A stretch of DNA of 64,000 nt from Oscillatoriales cyanobacterium (GTDB taxonomy: Bacteria; Cyanobacteriota; Cyanobacteriia; Cyanobacteriales; Microcoleaceae). The position numbers were made by a program, and so were the translations under genes. Of the stretch, positions 20,214 through 29,419 are shown in pieces (positions within the stretch are counted from its first letter, which is position 1; every line of letters begins with the position of its first letter). The notes under the pieces are model-generated. The model saw only the letters and a list, made by a program, of their open reading frames with translations. It was not told the DNA's origin and ran no database searches. The DNA is taken from positions 1-64,000 of the forward strand of contig RDYN01000020.1 in the NCBI GenBank assembly GCA_004293365.1, given 5' to 3'.

Positions 20214-21641
20214 TCAGCTAACTGTTGAATTCAAAACTTTCTGTTGCTGTTTGCGCTTCATCCGCCAGCGGGAAATGACAGCACCAAACGCTAAAGTACC
20301 CAACACAGTAGTCGGTTCGGGAACGGACTCCGGATCGTCAATCGGAGTCATGTTGTTTCCCGTATCAAAACTAGCACCGACATGGACAACTTTATTAGGA
20401 CTATAAGAAAATAGGTTTTCGATAATTTTGATAGTTCGATCGCCACCATTCGCATTGAGAGTATGAGTCCCGATCGGCACATTTGATGTCGAAAGTCCCT
20501 GCAAGTTGTTGACAAAAAAGTCCGACTTCACCTTGTATGGATTCAGCATTAAATCGCCAACAAAAGAACCGTTAGCGGTAATTTCCGTAACACCAGTAAA
20601 TAAACCATCGAAACCGAAGTTAGTCAAAATTTGGTTGGCAGTGTAAGCAAAATCATTATGATCCGTACCAATTAGAATACCGCCACCTGCATTTTTAAGA
20701 GCTAAAGCTTGGTTGATTGTTGCTGCTGCCGCTGAAGGAGTGAGGGTCGTAGTTTCTTTGTTGCGGAAAGCGAAGGAACTGTCTAGAATGAATTCTGGCT
20801 GCTTGTTGGCTGCCCAAGCATTAATCGCGGCAAAATCTACTGTGTTGAGAATCGATGTTTGATAAATACTCGTGTCGAACCAAATTTGGTTGTAAAACCC
20901 AACAGGCTTAGAATTGAGCGATAATCCAAGGCTGCCAGGAACCTGAGTCTGAACGAAATCAACATCGAATACTGTTCCGCCCTGATAATTTTCTAAGGCA
21001 TTAGCGATCGCCCCGCGAAAATTTTCTAAATTTAGAGTACCGAAGCCGCGAGTTGAATTTAGGTAAAGAATGTTTGTTGTCGATCGAGCCTGGGCGGGAG
21101 GAGGCATTTTTCTCAGTACATCAAGAAAATTGTCTTGCGTAAGGTTATCTACTGGCAATTTCTTCAAAAAATCGATTAAAGTCAAGTTATTGGCTTTCTG
21201 GGTAAGTAATGTCTTGGCTTCTTGCTGTTCTGCTTCTGTGGAATCTGGTGGCAATAAAATTTTGACTAAGTTTGATAACTCATCCACCGATTTGGGATTG
21301 TTTTTGTCGATACTTATAGGTTGGCTTAGCTGTTCGCGAATCTTTTGCACTAAAGATTGCTCGTCGCCATTGATTTGAGCTATTGATGATAAGGAGCCAG
21401 CCAAAACACTAAAATTCGAGGGGACATTCCCGGTATTTACAAAATTTTCTAGCTCTGCCACCTCGATTGCTCCACCAGAAATCAGTGAAGAATATTGAGC
21501 GGGAAGCGCGATCGTTTTTGCTGCTAACCCCGGCGCAGCTATTCCCAAACTCAATCCTAATCCTAAGCTCCAGAAAGCTCCTCGGATAACCCAAATTGAA
21601 ATTGACGGCATTAGTTTTACCCCTGTTTGAATAACAGACAT
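20214..21641 (-). CDS. PEP-CTERM protein with DUF1400-like N-terminal region
   Basis: The 475-residue product has a signal peptide (MPSISIWVIRGAFWSLGLGL, ending near GLAA). After it, ALPAQYSSLISGGAIEVAEL and the following helical region resemble the DUF1400 segment found before cyanobacterial alpha/beta hydrolases. The middle (residues 185-430) is an unassigned secreted domain. The C-terminus is a PEP-CTERM sorting signal: VPEPTTVLGTLAFGAVISRW followed by the basic tail RMKRKQQQK. It should be exported, cleaved by an exosortase and released or attached to the envelope. A GGGAGA ribosome site supports the start. The exosortase itself is not in the window. Confidence 0.78.
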   Translation of the reverse strand: MSVIQTGVKLMPSISIWVIRGAFWSLGLGLSLGIAAPGLAAKTIALPAQYSSLISGGAIEVAELENFVNTGNVPSNFSVLAGSLSSIAQINGDEQSLVQKIREQLSQPISIDKNNPKSVDELSNLVKILLPPDSTEAEQQEAKTLLTQKANNLTLIDFLKKLPVDNLTQDNFLDVLRKMPPPAQARSTTNILYLNSTRGFGTLNLENFRGAIANALENYQGGTVFDVDFVQTQVPGSLGLSLNSKPVGFYNQIWFDTSIYQTSILNTVDFAAINAWAANKQPEFILDSSFAFRNKETTTLTPSAAAATINQALALKNAGGGILIGTDHNDFAYTANQILTNFGFDGLFTGVTEITANGSFVGDLMLNPYKVKSDFFVNNLQGLSTSNVPIGTHTLNANGGDRTIKIIENLFSYSPNKVVHVGASFDTGNNMTPIDDPESVPEPTTVLGTLAFGAVISRWRMKRKQQQKVLNSTVS

Positions 21642-22029
21642 AGAACCCGATCTCCCTTAAATCAAAACAACAACATTTGCGGAGGACGATCGCCCTTCAT
21701 CAGAAAAGTCCGTTAAGCGCTACTATCCCGTAGCGAATTGCCCCTCCAATCCTTATTACGGAGGAACCCCAAACTTTTTACGCAAATCTCAAAACTTTTT
21801 TCAGGGCTGCTTGCTGCTTTGTCACGTCATACCAAATCCGGGTACGATCCGCCCCTCGATCCTGAAACCCGCGAAGGCGGGTTTTGGTTGTATAGTAGCG
21901 GTTTCAACCGCCCATTTATACAGAAAATAAGTAACCCAGATTTCTTATCAGGTATCGGATAGCCCTACTGATCTGTAGCCCTATTTTATACAATTGGTAT
22001 TGCTTGCCGCTGTTTTGTCAGTATTGAAT
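21642..22029. other. intergenic region with one solitary regulatory-type motif
   Basis: Bases 21746-21801 hold a single copy of the TTTTTACGCAAATCTCAAAA motif without the hairpin that separates paired copies elsewhere. Bases 21880-21930 hold a small palindrome, GCGGTTTCAACCGC, related to the 58-bp repeats at 38.5 kb. I see no gene. Confidence 0.65.
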
Positions 22030-22689
22030 TCACGAATTTCTGTAGTTGTTTCGCTTCCTGTGCCAGTAGGAAACCACAGCGCCAAAGGCCAAACTACCTA
22101 AAATAGTAGTCGGTTCGGGAACGGGTTCCGCAATCCGATAAGCATGATTATCAGTCTCAAATGCAGGAACACTCGAAGCTAGAACTACTTTGTTAAATGA
22201 CTCGTTTTTTTCTGCAAAGAAATTCACATAGATATTAACGGAATCATTAAGGCCATTCAACAATTTTAGAAGAACATTGTCTTGGTAAAAAGCAATGCTA
22301 TTATAACTATCAAAGGAACCTAAGTACATACCAAAGTAATCAATTTTTTCAGCAAAGCTAATGCTGAGATTATTATTTCCTCGTTCGTCACCAAATGGCG
22401 CAACTGTAAGGTATTTCGTGTAGTCATCTTTGGGTGTCCAAAAAAGATAATTGATAGTGCCTGAAACAACAGTAGGGCCGATACCAGGAGCCGAGTAAAT
22501 AACAGGGCCAGATGTTGGCGCACCTGACTCGAAATCAATTGTTTTTGCCCCAGGTACGCTAGAGAATTGCCCTTGTCCGGGAACTGATGTACCTCCCAAA
22601 GACACCATAATCGCACTCACTGGATTGGTAATTCCAGCCCAAATTGTTGCTCCGATCGCCACCATCGATAATTTCTTCACAGTAGTCAT
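22030..22689 (-). CDS. PEP-CTERM exported protein
   Basis: The 219-residue product begins with a signal peptide (MVAIGATIWAGITNPVSA). Its secreted middle contains TIDFESGAPTSGPVIYSAPG and SISFAEKIDYFGMYLGSFDS, a pattern seen in PEP-CTERM proteins with a jelly-roll-like domain. It ends VPEPTTILGSLAFGAVVSYW plus the basic tail HRKRNN, a clear PEP-CTERM signal very close to that of the neighbour at 20.2 kb. GGGGAGA precedes the ATG. It is likely envelope- or matrix-associated; the specific function is unknown. Confidence 0.85.
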   Translation of the reverse strand: MTTVKKLSMVAIGATIWAGITNPVSAIMVSLGGTSVPGQGQFSSVPGAKTIDFESGAPTSGPVIYSAPGIGPTVVSGTINYLFWTPKDDYTKYLTVAPFGDERGNNNLSISFAEKIDYFGMYLGSFDSYNSIAFYQDNVLLKLLNGLNDSVNIYVNFFAEKNESFNKVVLASSVPAFETDNHAYRIAEPVPEPTTILGSLAFGAVVSYWHRKRNNYRNS

Positions 22690-22750
22690 GGAAACGATCT
22701 CCCCGAAAAAGTAAAAGTTGATAATCTATTCCCGGACATACACAACCTCA

Positions 22751-22817
22751 GAAACCGGGTTTCTATGAGTTTTGCTCTCCCGTCACGAGAAATATACGAA
22801 GAAACCCGGTTTCTCGC
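22751..22817. repeat. GAAACCGGGTTTC hairpin repeat
   Basis: AGAAACCGGGTTTCT and its complement AGAAACCCGGTTTCT are separated by about 37 bp. It is followed by CGCCTCC and GTGCGATCGCC, as the other copies are. Confidence 0.75.
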
Positions 22818-22890
22818 CTCCCGTGAGTCTTGTAATAGCCAAATTTATGAAGTGCGATCGCCCCGCATTGTCAGTGCGATCGCCCCCTCA

Positions 22891-23131
22891 ACCCTAATTA
22901 CGGAACCACCCCAAACTTTTTACGCAAACCTCAAAACTTTTTTTCCGATAATGACTGGCGCACTAGACCTAAGAAACCGGGTTTTTTATCGAGATTAAAG
23001 GCTAGAAACCAGTATTATCGTAAAAAACCCGGTTTCTGCCTCCAACGCTCTCGATGAAAGTGCGATCGCCCCCTCAACCCTAATTACGGAACCACCCCAG
23101 ACTTTTTACGCAAACCTCAAAACTTTTTTCC
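22891..23131. repeat. composite repeat: motif, hairpin, motif (second locus)
   Basis: Motif copies at 22891-22945 and 23076-23131 (core TTTTTACGCAAACCTCAAAA) flank a hairpin at 22972-23040 with arms AAGAAACCGGGTTTTTTA and TAAAAAACCCGGTTTCT. The whole is 241 bp, against 239 bp at 19216. It lies between the divergent PEP-CTERM gene and the sigma-like gene. Confidence 0.82.
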
Positions 23132-23262
23132 TAAACCACCTCAAACGTAAAGTTTTGTAACAATCCCCGCACAAATGCGTAAAAAATTGGGACTCTACCG
23201 AAAAACAATATAGAGATTCCCCAAGAGTGTACAAAAATCCCCAGAGGAGTGAGGAGATTGAG

Positions 23263-23889
23263 ATGGAGGACGAAATTGATTTGCAACTCAGACAGCTAGC
23301 TCTCGAAGCTCAACAGCACCCAGCCCAGAGCCGTCAGCGAAACAGAGCGCTAACCAAACTAATCGAAGTAGTTGGGCGTTGTCATAGACTTGCTCGTCCT
23401 TACAGAGCCGACTTGCAAGGTCTCATTTACCAGGATCTTTATAACGAAGCCTATGGGAAAACACTTGAGTATATTTGTCAAAACATTGACAACTACTATC
23501 TAGAAAAACCAGTGATGGCTTGGGTTAATCAGATATTGAAGTGGAGATTCAGCGAGGTTGTTAAACGATATATGAATGAAACAAACAGAACACCTCAAAC
23601 ACGCAATTTAAACGACCTAGATAATTACCCATCACCAGAATCAGAATTGTCCGAAGAGGCGATAATGCTACGTGAACTTATCGAAGAAGATCCAGACAAC
23701 CTTTTTAGAAGTGTATCACTTAGAGATAGCCCGGATATTACTTGGCAAGATATAGCTTTAGCTAAATTGGATGATGAAACATCGAAGAGTATCTCTAAAA
23801 GGTTGGGAGTTCCCCCTACAACTATTGACAGTTTATTTAACCGAAATTTGCGGAATTTTTCTGATTACATTCGTAATAAATTGCAGTAA
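23263..23889 (+). CDS. sigma-70-like (ECF-type) factor
   Basis: The roughly 208-residue product has an N-terminal region rich in conserved helical residues (YQDLYNEAYGKTLEYICQNI, typical of region 2) with the variant promoter-melting stretch MAWVNQILKWRFSEVVKRYM. Its C-terminal part resembles region 4 (DDETSKSISKRLGVPPTTID), a helix-turn-helix. It is of the divergent sigma type common in filamentous cyanobacteria next to DUF1822 genes. I chose the ATG at 23263 because gaggagattgag precedes it; a GTG 36 bp upstream is less likely. It is followed within 30 bp by the DUF1822 gene. Confidence 0.72.
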   Translation: MEDEIDLQLRQLALEAQQHPAQSRQRNRALTKLIEVVGRCHRLARPYRADLQGLIYQDLYNEAYGKTLEYICQNIDNYYLEKPVMAWVNQILKWRFSEVVKRYMNETNRTPQTRNLNDLDNYPSPESELSEEAIMLRELIEEDPDNLFRSVSLRDSPDITWQDIALAKLDDETSKSISKRLGVPPTTIDSLFNRNLRNFSDYIRNKLQ

Positions 23890-23916
23890 CAATCAAGCAA
23901 GAGAGCAGAGAAACTA

Positions 23917-24858
23917 ATGATGAGTAAAATGATCGAACCAATAACTTTCACCGTACCGCTATCCTTTGAAGCCCACGACATCGCTCAACAGTGCGCTGAA
24001 AAATCCATACCGACAAGATTCAAACAAGTTTATCTCAATACCCTAGCAGTCTATGCAGTAGATTCTTACCTGCGCTGCATGGGATTTGAGACTAACTTGG
24101 AAAAGAGCGAAAGTCGCGATTCACTCATGCTGAAATTTGTAGATGTCGCCGATTTAGATATCGTCGGCGTTGGCAAAATTGAATGCCGTCCCGTATTGCC
24201 AGATTCCCAAACTTGTAACATTCCCTCCGATGCTTGGGAAAATCGTATCGGTTACGTTGCTGTACAATTAAACCAATCTTTGAAAGAAGCAACGCTATTA
24301 GGATTTACTCGTGCAGCAGTCGCAGAAATTCCCGTTGCTCATCTAAGTCAATTAGATAATTTCCTCGGATATTTGAGTCAAATCAAGCAAACAAACACTG
24401 CAAATAGTGAAACCAATCAGCCGGAAGTGGTCAACTTAAAAAAATGGTTTGAGGGAATAATTGACGAAGCTTGGCTAACCGTAGAACAGTTGTTAAATCC
24501 CCGGCAAGTTGAAATGATGTTTCGTTTCAAAAGTGCAGTTCCAATTGTTAGAGGTCAACAAATTGACTTGGGAATGGAACTCGCGGGCGAGTCAGTAGCG
24601 CTGCTAGTTACGCTACCGCCACAATCGGATTCTGAAGTAGATGTTACGGTGCAAGTACATCCGATCGCAAATTCCGTTTACTTGCCAGCAGGATTGCAAT
24701 TGATGGTGCAAGATGAATCGGGAGAGACTGTTTTACACGCTGAATCTAGGGATGCAGATAACTTCATTCAGTTGCAATTTAGTGCTGAATTGGGAGAATG
24801 TTTTGGCATTAATGTTACCATTGGAGAAGCAAGTGTGACGGAAAAGTTTTGTTTGTGA
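23917..24858 (+). CDS. DUF1822-family protein
   Basis: The 313-residue product has the DUF1822 opening (ITFTVPLSFEAHDIAQQCAE) and the pattern VYLNTLAVYAVDSYLRCMGF. It then has RIGYVAVQLNQSLKEATLLG and a C-terminal beta-rich part ending FGINVTIGEASVTEKF. No signal peptide or membrane helix is visible. The family has no established function but is repeatedly found between sigma-like genes and CHAT or CHASE2 genes in cyanobacteria, suggesting an adaptor or regulator. Here it follows the sigma-like gene by 27 bp, so co-expression is likely. Confidence 0.85.
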   Translation: MMSKMIEPITFTVPLSFEAHDIAQQCAEKSIPTRFKQVYLNTLAVYAVDSYLRCMGFETNLEKSESRDSLMLKFVDVADLDIVGVGKIECRPVLPDSQTCNIPSDAWENRIGYVAVQLNQSLKEATLLGFTRAAVAEIPVAHLSQLDNFLGYLSQIKQTNTANSETNQPEVVNLKKWFEGIIDEAWLTVEQLLNPRQVEMMFRFKSAVPIVRGQQIDLGMELAGESVALLVTLPPQSDSEVDVTVQVHPIANSVYLPAGLQLMVQDESGETVLHAESRDADNFIQLQFSAELGECFGINVTIGEASVTEKFCL

Positions 24859-25002
24859 TTTTTGCGTTTGTTCCGCAATCCGACAGGGAATTAATTCCCG
24901 GCCCAATTACGGGCGAATGCAAAAATTCTTGAATACCCAAAATTTTCGATGAATGCAAAAACTCTTGAGTACCAAAAATCTTGGGTCAGCCCGAGGGTCC
25001 GA

Positions 25003-25131
25003 CAGGGAATTAATTCCCTGTCTCATAGCGAAAGTCCTCTCAAAGAGGACTAAGATTGCCACGATTTAATTGAGATTTGCCAGTCGGTTTTTAACCGACT
25101 TTCGCTATGAGACGGGGAATTAATTCCCGGC
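25003..25131. repeat. four-hairpin composite palindromic element (copy B)
   Basis: The stems are GACAGGGAATTAATTCCCTG, GTCCTCTCAAAGAGGAC, GTCGGTTTTTAACCGAC and GGGGAATTAATTCCC. The complementary boxes TCATAGCGAAA and TTTCGCTATGA are perfect reverse complements. Confidence 0.85.
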
Positions 25132-25227
25132 CCAATTACGGGCGAATGCAAAAACTCTTGAATACCTAAAATTTTCGATGAATGCAAAAACTCTTGAGTA
25201 CCAAAAATCTTGGGTCAGCCCGAGGGT

Positions 25228-25366
25228 CCGACAGGGAATTAATTCCCTGTCTCATAGCGCAAGTCCTCTCAAAGAGGACTCAAGAGAAGAATTTTCAACT
25301 CATTAGTCCTATGCAAGAGGACTTTAGCTATTAGACAGGGGTTTTTAACCCCTGGCGGACTATCGG
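25228..25366. repeat. four-hairpin composite palindromic element (copy C)
   Basis: The stems are GACAGGGAATTAATTCCCTG, GTCCTCTCAAAGAGGAC, GTCCTATGCAAGAGGAC and CAGGGGTTTTTAACCCCTG. The boxes TCATAGCGCAA and TTTAGCTATTA are less perfect. The right end GGACTATCGGG matches copy A. Confidence 0.82.
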
Positions 25367-25497
25367 GTAGACGAAAGGACTGATGGACTAAAAGCTTAAG
25401 TTGACACGCCTTGGGCACTGCCGTGTCCCTACAATCGGATACGATCGACCCGGATTTGGTATTAGACATCTCATTACTTTAAGCTCTACTTAAATTT

Positions 25498-28400
25498 ATG
25501 TTTCAAAACTTCATCAACCAAAATCTTCAGGGAAAATCTTTCAAAAATAAAAACCTCATCAATGCAGACTTTTCCGGTTCTGATATTCGAGGTGCAGATT
25601 TTACAGGAGCAAATCTCGCAGGTGCTAACTTTAAAAATGCCACCGCCGGATTAGCACCGCGCCAAGTATTGGTAGTAGTAATAATTGCAGCAGCACTCTC
25701 AGGTATGTCGGGCGCAGCTACTGCAATGGCTGCGGATGCAACATTCGGATCGCTATTGTCACAAGCTCCTCCTGCATGGGGTATTATTCCGACTGCGATC
25801 GCCATTTTAATAATTGCAATTATCTCATTTGTAATTGTTCGTCAAGGCATCCAAAAAGTTTTGGGATATTTAGCTGTTACTGCTGCTGTAGTGGTAGCTT
25901 TAATTAGTATTTTGGGTGGCATATCAAGTGAAAAGCACCCGATATTATCTTGGCTGAGAAATTTTAGAGTTGAGTGGGTGGTTGATGCTTTAAATGGTAA
26001 ACTTACCGCAGAGACTAATCCTATTTCATCTTTAATTGCAAATTTAATTATAATTGCGACCGGAAGCATGACAGTAGTAATAGCTTTGTCTTTAGCCATT
26101 GCTTTAGCTGCGGTTGTTGCGGTAAAAATTCTCGCATATTTAGTGATATTTGAGGCGGCAGCTATAAGTGCGATCGCCACAGGTATTACTGTCCACAATT
26201 CATCAGAATATTTGAAAAGATTTCTGTTAATTGAAGCAGAAGCGGTTGACAGTCAAGGAACTAAATGCTTCTATGTTATAGAAAAATGTACCAACGAATT
26301 TCCCGATCCGCCTTTAGTTATTGCCATCATCGCTGCGACTGTCATTTTAGCTTTAGCTTGGGTTGGATTGGGAACGTACATTGCTACCAGAGTGTTAGCA
26401 GAAGACGATAAATACACCTTAATTCGCCAGTTAGCTGTTGCCATTGCAGCAATCGGCGGCACCAGCTTTCGCCGCGCCAATTTAACCAACGCCAATTTCA
26501 GTCACGCTACTCTAAAAAACACTAATTTCACGCAAAGCAATATCACCCGCACCCTGTGGCACAAAAGCTTAATGCTAGACTGGGCAATACCGGGCGAAAC
26601 CATCTTAAACAATCCCAAAGTTCGAGACTTGTTAGTCAGCAGAAACGGTCGGGAAAAATCCTACGAAGCAGTCAATCTTAGAGGCGCAAATTTAAGCGAT
26701 ACCGACCTTTATGCTGCCAATCTCAGAAATGCCGATCTCACCGATGCCACATTAGAAGCTGCTAATTTAGAAGAAACAAATTTAACTCAAGTTCAAGCAA
26801 TTGGTGCTGATTTTAGCGAGGCGCAAATGACAGGTGTTTGCGGTTTGGGAAGCTGGAATATTGACAGTACCACCAACTTAGAATGGGCAGACAGTTTGTG
26901 GATTTATCTGTTAGAAGACTGCAAGCCGGGAACGGACGATCGAGAACGCCGCCCCCACAACGGAGAATTTGCACCGGGCGAATTCACTAAGTTTTTTCAA
27001 GAGGTAACAAATACAGTCGATTTAATTTTTCGTCAAGGTTTGGATGCTACGGCTTTCAAGGAATCTTTCAGACAAGTGCAGGTTCAAAATGAAGGCACCC
27101 AATTGCTGATTCAAGCGATCGAAAATAAAGGAGACAGCGTAGTAGTTGTCAAAGTCAGCGTTCCTGATGATGCCGATAAAGTTAAAATTCATCAGGATTT
27201 AGTACAAGCTTACGATGAAAAGTTAGCGGCTTTAGATGCCAAATATCAAGCACAATTTGACAAATATCAAGCCAACTCAGACAGCCAAACAGCACTTATA
27301 AAAACCCAATCAGCAATTATCCAACGCATCGAACAGCAAAATACTGACAACCTAGCCCTGATCCAACAATTAACGGCTAAAAAACCAGATAAAGTAGTTT
27401 TTATTACTATAGAAAACAGTCCGGAAACTCAATCTGTGCCAGTTAGAGTGCTTATTTGGTCTGACGATCATTCTTTACCTAAAAGTTGTGAGGGAAAGTT
27501 GCCAGCAGCAGCAGAAGTTTTTGCGCTTTACCGCCAGTGGGAGACACGCTATAAGGCAGATAATTCTGATAAATCAGGAGTTGATTCTCAGACAAGCAGG
27601 GGAAATTTTAGTGTCAAAAAAGATGTGAAACATTTTCTCACCCTGCGTGACGTGCATGATTATTTTCAGGTCGATCGCCCCAATTCCTACCGCATTAAAG
27701 TCAACAAAAATCAAATCACCAATTTTTCAATTAAGGATTTAACAGAGTCATCAGACAACTTGAAAACCAGCTTCAATAATTGGCTGAAAGCTGAATCATT
27801 TCGCCCGATCGAGCAGAAATTGCGTCAAAATTTCAATCCGAAAGACGAAGTGCGAATCGTGATTCAAACGGAAAATGATTTGTTGTGGCGCATCCCCTGG
27901 CATTGTTGGGATTTTTTGCAAGATTACCCGAAGGCTGAAGTTAGTTTTAGCGGGCCGAATAGCGACAGAGTTAGCAAAGTTTTTACCAGAAATAGATTGA
28001 GAATTTTAGCTATTTTGGGCGACAGTACGGGCATCGATTTGGAGGCAGATAGGAGGACGTTGAAAAGTTTGCCCGCTGAGGTTAAAATTTTAGAACAGCC
28101 TACGAGGGAGGAGTGCGATCGATATCTTGGAGACGATCGAGGTTGGGACATTTTGTGTTTTTCCGGCCACAGTTACAGCGAAGCCGATCGCACTAAAGGT
28201 TTTATTCATATCAATTCACAAGAAACGCTAACAATTGCCGATTTAAAAGATGTTTTATCAGGGGCGATCGCCCGCAATTTGCACTTAGCAATTTTCAATT
28301 CCTGTGACGGTTTGGGATTGGCGAGACAATTAGCCGATCTGCACTTACCTCAAATTATTGTCATGCGGGAACGAGTGCCCGATCGCGCCGCCCAAGAGTT

Positions 28401-28575
28401 TTTAAAAGTTTTTTTTAGCTATTATTCTCGCGGTAAGTCTTTGTATTTTTCAGTGCGAGAAGCGCGGCAAAAGTTGCAAAATATTGAAAGCAGATTTCCC
28501 TGTGCTAGTTGGATGCCAGTGCTCTGGCAAAACTCAGCGGAAATGCCGCAAAAATGGCAAAAACTTTCAGATTAG
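25498..28575 (+). CDS. membrane protein with pentapeptide repeats and a C-terminal CHAT protease domain
   Basis: The 1025-residue product has pentapeptide repeats at 5-45 (ADFTGANLAGANF), about seven hydrophobic helices at 55-325, a second pentapeptide block (325-450), a coiled coil (about 580-630), and a C-terminal CHAT domain (about 760-1010). The CHAT domain is a caspase-like cysteine protease. Its dyad is visible as H891 (CFSGHSYS) and C936 (IFNSCDGLG), so it should be active, and the following WMPVLWQNS motif is typical. It is the last gene of the sigma and DUF1822 run, after a 640-bp repeat-filled gap. CHAT proteases take part in cell-death and defence systems elsewhere; the substrate here is unknown. 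Confidence 0.88.
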   Translation: MFQNFINQNLQGKSFKNKNLINADFSGSDIRGADFTGANLAGANFKNATAGLAPRQVLVVVIIAAALSGMSGAATAMAADATFGSLLSQAPPAWGIIPTAIAILIIAIISFVIVRQGIQKVLGYLAVTAAVVVALISILGGISSEKHPILSWLRNFRVEWVVDALNGKLTAETNPISSLIANLIIIATGSMTVVIALSLAIALAAVVAVKILAYLVIFEAAAISAIATGITVHNSSEYLKRFLLIEAEAVDSQGTKCFYVIEKCTNEFPDPPLVIAIIAATVILALAWVGLGTYIATRVLAEDDKYTLIRQLAVAIAAIGGTSFRRANLTNANFSHATLKNTNFTQSNITRTLWHKSLMLDWAIPGETILNNPKVRDLLVSRNGREKSYEAVNLRGANLSDTDLYAANLRNADLTDATLEAANLEETNLTQVQAIGADFSEAQMTGVCGLGSWNIDSTTNLEWADSLWIYLLEDCKPGTDDRERRPHNGEFAPGEFTKFFQEVTNTVDLIFRQGLDATAFKESFRQVQVQNEGTQLLIQAIENKGDSVVVVKVSVPDDADKVKIHQDLVQAYDEKLAALDAKYQAQFDKYQANSDSQTALIKTQSAIIQRIEQQNTDNLALIQQLTAKKPDKVVFITIENSPETQSVPVRVLIWSDDHSLPKSCEGKLPAAAEVFALYRQWETRYKADNSDKSGVDSQTSRGNFSVKKDVKHFLTLRDVHDYFQVDRPNSYRIKVNKNQITNFSIKDLTESSDNLKTSFNNWLKAESFRPIEQKLRQNFNPKDEVRIVIQTENDLLWRIPWHCWDFLQDYPKAEVSFSGPNSDRVSKVFTRNRLRILAILGDSTGIDLEADRRTLKSLPAEVKILEQPTREECDRYLGDDRGWDILCFSGHSYSEADRTKGFIHINSQETLTIADLKDVLSGAIARNLHLAIFNSCDGLGLARQLADLHLPQIIVMRERVPDRAAQEFLKVFFSYYSRGKSLYFSVREARQKLQNIESRFPCASWMPVLWQNSAEMPQKWQKLSD

Positions 28576-28606
28576 GGGCATCGATTTTTTGGGTGATTTT
28601 ATTGAC

Positions 28607-29254
28607 ATGAAAACAGGGGGGATGTTGGTTGTGGTCGATTGCAAGTTGTTGCTGTATTTTTTCCAAAAAAATATCGAGAAGCGCAGCTATTCGCTAGGGA
28701 ATCGCCCTCGCAATATAGATGCCAGCGGATTCACTTTAATTGAGTTGCTGGTTGTGATTTTTATTATCGGGATTTTATCTGCGATCGCCCTGCCTACTTT
28801 CTTCAGGTTAATCGGTAAAGCTAAAGAAAGTGAAGCCACACAATATATTAGCTATTTGAACAAACACCAAACCGCGCAATATATAGAAGCAACGGGATTT
28901 ACCAACTCTTTCGGTAGCTTATCATTTTCCCCAGAGCAAACAGCAACTTCTGCTGCTGCTATCTTGAAAAGTTTGGGTTTTTCTGTGCGTGAAAGCAAGA
29001 ATTATTTGTATGGCATTAAAGTTGCGACTCACAATAGCTATCCAATTGCTGCCCAAGTAGCTGTGTCTAAAAATTTAGGTGTGCGATCGTATTTCGGAAT
29101 TGTTTACGCCCATGACAATAATATCTTAGTTCCGTGCGGCCCGGTTGCTGTTGATTTTAGTTTGGCTTCCCCGCTGTCTAAACAAGTACAGATGGTGACA
29201 CAATTTTTGGCAACTCCTGAGATTTATTGTCCTTATCCTAATTTCATAAATTAG
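28607..29254 (+). CDS. type IV pilin-like protein
   Basis: The 215-residue product has the prepilin cleavage motif G|FTLIELLVVIFIIGILSAIA, with Glu at +5 of the mature protein and the usual hydrophobic helix. The mature part (174 residues) resembles PilA-like general-secretion pilins of cyanobacteria (KAKESEATQYISYLNKHQ, then a C-terminal pair of Cys). The leader is 41 residues from the ATG at 28607, longer and more hydrophobic than usual, so the start may be later, for example a GTG. It lies 31 bp after the CHAT gene stop, but its partners, pilMNOQ, are at 48-54 kb. Assembly on a type IV pilus is inferred. Confidence 0.8.
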   Translation: MKTGGMLVVVDCKLLLYFFQKNIEKRSYSLGNRPRNIDASGFTLIELLVVIFIIGILSAIALPTFFRLIGKAKESEATQYISYLNKHQTAQYIEATGFTNSFGSLSFSPEQTATSAAAILKSLGFSVRESKNYLYGIKVATHNSYPIAAQVAVSKNLGVRSYFGIVYAHDNNILVPCGPVAVDFSLASPLSKQVQMVTQFLATPEIYCPYPNFIN

Positions 29255-29419
29255 TGCTACAATTAGTAGATGTAGTTTTTGTTAGCTATAGCCTTTCGAG
29301 CGTAACAGTTCGGTGTTCATAGGGCCTAGGGCATAGAGTTGTAGGGTGGGTCAGTCGGGGTTTTTTCGATTATCATAAAGTAGATGCCATCTGAGGCACT
29401 TTACTTAAATCAATCAAAG

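Larger units (their letters stand above)
24879..25366. repeat. array of four-hairpin elements within a 229-bp tandem duplication
   Basis: A block containing gaatgcaaaaactcttgagt, the ends of hairpin elements and the start of the next is repeated at an offset of 229 bp (for example 24961 and 25190). It links a partial right end (24879-24912), copy B (25003-25131) and copy C (25228-25366). The region 24859-25497 contains no gene. Confidence 0.85.

Noticed and set aside
23263-28575. Assigning the CHAT gene to a type III-E CRISPR system
   Set aside because: No repeats, Cas7-11 or Csx30-like genes are in the window; only the protease and sigma analogy remains.
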